15,099 nucleotides of DNA from an uncultured Clostridia bacterium (GTDB lineage Bacteria > Bacillota > Clostridia > Peptostreptococcales > Anaerovoracaceae), in assembly GCA_937889655.1 (NCBI GenBank), contig CALBZG010000102.1, positions 1-15,099 on the forward strand, written 5' to 3'. Made by a program: the position numbers and the translations under genes. Shown piece by piece: positions 14,357 to 15,099 of this stretch. Position 1 is the stretch's first letter; every line of letters starts with the position of its first letter. The notes under the pieces were generated by a model, which saw nothing but the letters and a program-made list of their open reading frames with translations, ran no database searches and was not told where the DNA came from.

Positions 14357-14386
14357 TTGAGATTCACCCTTATTTTGGGGTATAAT
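14357..14386 (+). promoter_or_regulatory. Sigma-A promoter of hpf
   Basis: TTGAGA (14357-14362), 18-nt spacer, TATAAT (14381-14386), with a start predicted near 14393 and a leader of about 57 nt to the hpf ATG. It lies after the T-tract of the structured RNA, so hpf can be made independently of that RNA. Confidence 0.7.
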
Positions 14387-14449
14387 ATGCGTAAGACAAT
14401 AGCTGGCACATAACACCCTATGCGCTCAGTCAAAAAGGAGGTCGAAATC

Positions 14450-14974
14450 ATGAAGGTATCAATTACAACGAGGAACTACAGCGCGAACGACAACCTGAAG
14501 GAGACTATCGATAAGAAAATGCAAAAGCTTGATAAGTACTTTTCGTCGGAGATCGTTGCCAATGTAATGCTTTCAAGTGAGAGAGGGCGCTCAAAAGTTG
14601 AAGCGACCATCAATGCAAGGGGGATGATTTTTAGAGCTGAAGAAAGCTCGACGGACATTTATGAAAGCGTCGATCGAGTCGTTGATAAGCTTTCCGGACA
14701 GATGTCCAGATTTAAAACCAAACTCCAGAAGAAAAATGTAGAAAAAGTTCTGGATTTTGAAAGCATTCCGGAGTATGAAGAAGAACCCTTTGAAACGAAG
14801 CTGGTAAAAATTAAAAAGTTTGAACTCGAACCAATGTCAGCAGAAGAAGCCATAGTTAGGATGGAGCTGCTGCAGCACAACTTCTTCGTGTTCCTCAATA
14901 TGGAAACGGACAGCGTCAACGTCGTTTACAAGAGAAAGGAAAACGACTACGGATTGCTGGAAACCACCTATTAG
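14450..14974 (+). CDS. hpf: Ribosome hibernation promoting factor, long form
   Basis: A 174-residue protein of the long HPF class (about 170-190). The N-terminal S30AE domain (about 1-100) starts MKVSITTRNYSANDNLKETI and contains IDKKMQKLDKYF, VEATINARGMIFRAEE and DIYESVDRVVDKLSGQM. A short acidic linker leads to the C-terminal dimerisation domain (about 115-170), with KLVKIKKFELEPMSAEEAI, MELLQHNFFVFLN and VNVVYKRKENDYGLLE. The N-domain binds the 30S subunit at the mRNA/tRNA channel, and the C-domain dimerises to form inactive 100S ribosomes in stationary phase or stress. ATG 14450 has a near-perfect AAGGAGGT (14435-14442). The upstream ATG at 14420 would place this ribosome site inside the coding region. 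It has its own promoter and follows the structured RNA. Confidence 0.96.
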   Translation: MKVSITTRNYSANDNLKETIDKKMQKLDKYFSSEIVANVMLSSERGRSKVEATINARGMIFRAEESSTDIYESVDRVVDKLSGQMSRFKTKLQKKNVEKVLDFESIPEYEEEPFETKLVKIKKFELEPMSAEEAIVRMELLQHNFFVFLNMETDSVNVVYKRKENDYGLLETTY

Positions 14975-15021
14975 AAGCGGGCTGACTGGTACGACTGACC
15001 ATAAACTGAATAACTGCGAAA

Positions 15022-15045
15022 AGGCATGGAATCAATTCCATGCCT
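15022..15045 (-). terminator. Intrinsic terminator oriented for a minus-strand gene beyond the right edge
   Basis: AGGCATGGAAT (15022-15032) and ATTCCATGCCT (15035-15045) form a perfect palindrome around CA. On the minus strand it is followed by TTTTCG; on the plus strand it is followed by CAGACTG, with no T run. The orientation implies a convergent transcription unit entering from the right. Confidence 0.65.
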
Positions 15046-15058
15046 CAGACTGTAGACA

Positions 15059-15096
15059 AAGTCGTAGAAACGTTCTATGTTTTTACGACTTTTCTA
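15059..15096 (+). terminator. Intrinsic terminator of hpf
   Basis: AAGTCGTAGAAAC (15059-15071) pairs with GTTTTTACGACTT (15079-15091) through 13 bp with one G-U, around the loop GTTCTAT, followed by TTCT; part of the T-tract is in the stem. It lies 85 nt after the hpf stop. Confidence 0.65.
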
Positions 15097-15099
15097 ATG

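Overview
The window is a gene-dense chromosomal segment, most likely from a low-to-mid-GC Bacillota of class Clostridia. The evidence is gene content (YhaM, RecD2-type helicase, long-form HPF, a VanRS-like two-component pair, a Cu-amine-oxidase-N/CAP exported protein), strong AGGAGG-type ribosome sites, near-consensus sigma-A promoters, a CGAAC(N4)GTTCG-type LexA box, and a predicted raiA-type RNA upstream of hpf. No phage, insertion sequence, tRNA, rRNA or CRISPR was seen. Genus assignments would be guesswork.

Layout. (1) 1-1940: the last codons of an MntP-like manganese exporter, then sfsA overlapping by ATGA a secreted stalk/CAP-domain protein, closed by an intrinsic terminator. (2) 1973-4545: an OmpR-family response regulator and a polytopic sensor kinase, overlapping, preceded by 11-bp direct repeats that look like an autoregulatory operator. 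(3) 4546-6800, minus strand: a two-gene operon of the radical-SAM 'DNA modification/repair' family (TIGR03916-like) and its obligate partner (TIGR03915/DUF4130-like), translationally coupled. Its promoter is overlapped by a near-perfect LexA (SOS) box. (4) 6890-9154, plus strand: a divergent promoter, a GMP synthase whose glutaminase domain is cut down to a remnant, a tandem intergenic repeat, and a divergent dapB. (5) 9206-13261: yhaM, cca and an N-terminally short recD2-like helicase with overlapping ends, an RNA/DNA processing operon. (6) 13258-14130: a perfect-consensus promoter with an intrinsic terminator directly behind it, then comF. (7) 14178-14974: a structured RNA (raiA motif call), a promoter and hpf. 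(8) 14975-15099: two strong hairpins, one oriented as a terminator for a minus-strand gene beyond the right edge.

The most notable points are the SOS box over the radical-SAM/DUF4130 promoter, the GMP synthase that appears to have lost its glutaminase catalytic half, the structured RNA before hpf, the promoter-terminator arrangement before comF, and the guaA-dapB tandem repeat. All motif and family calls were made by eye from sequence and recalled family knowledge; no searches were run.
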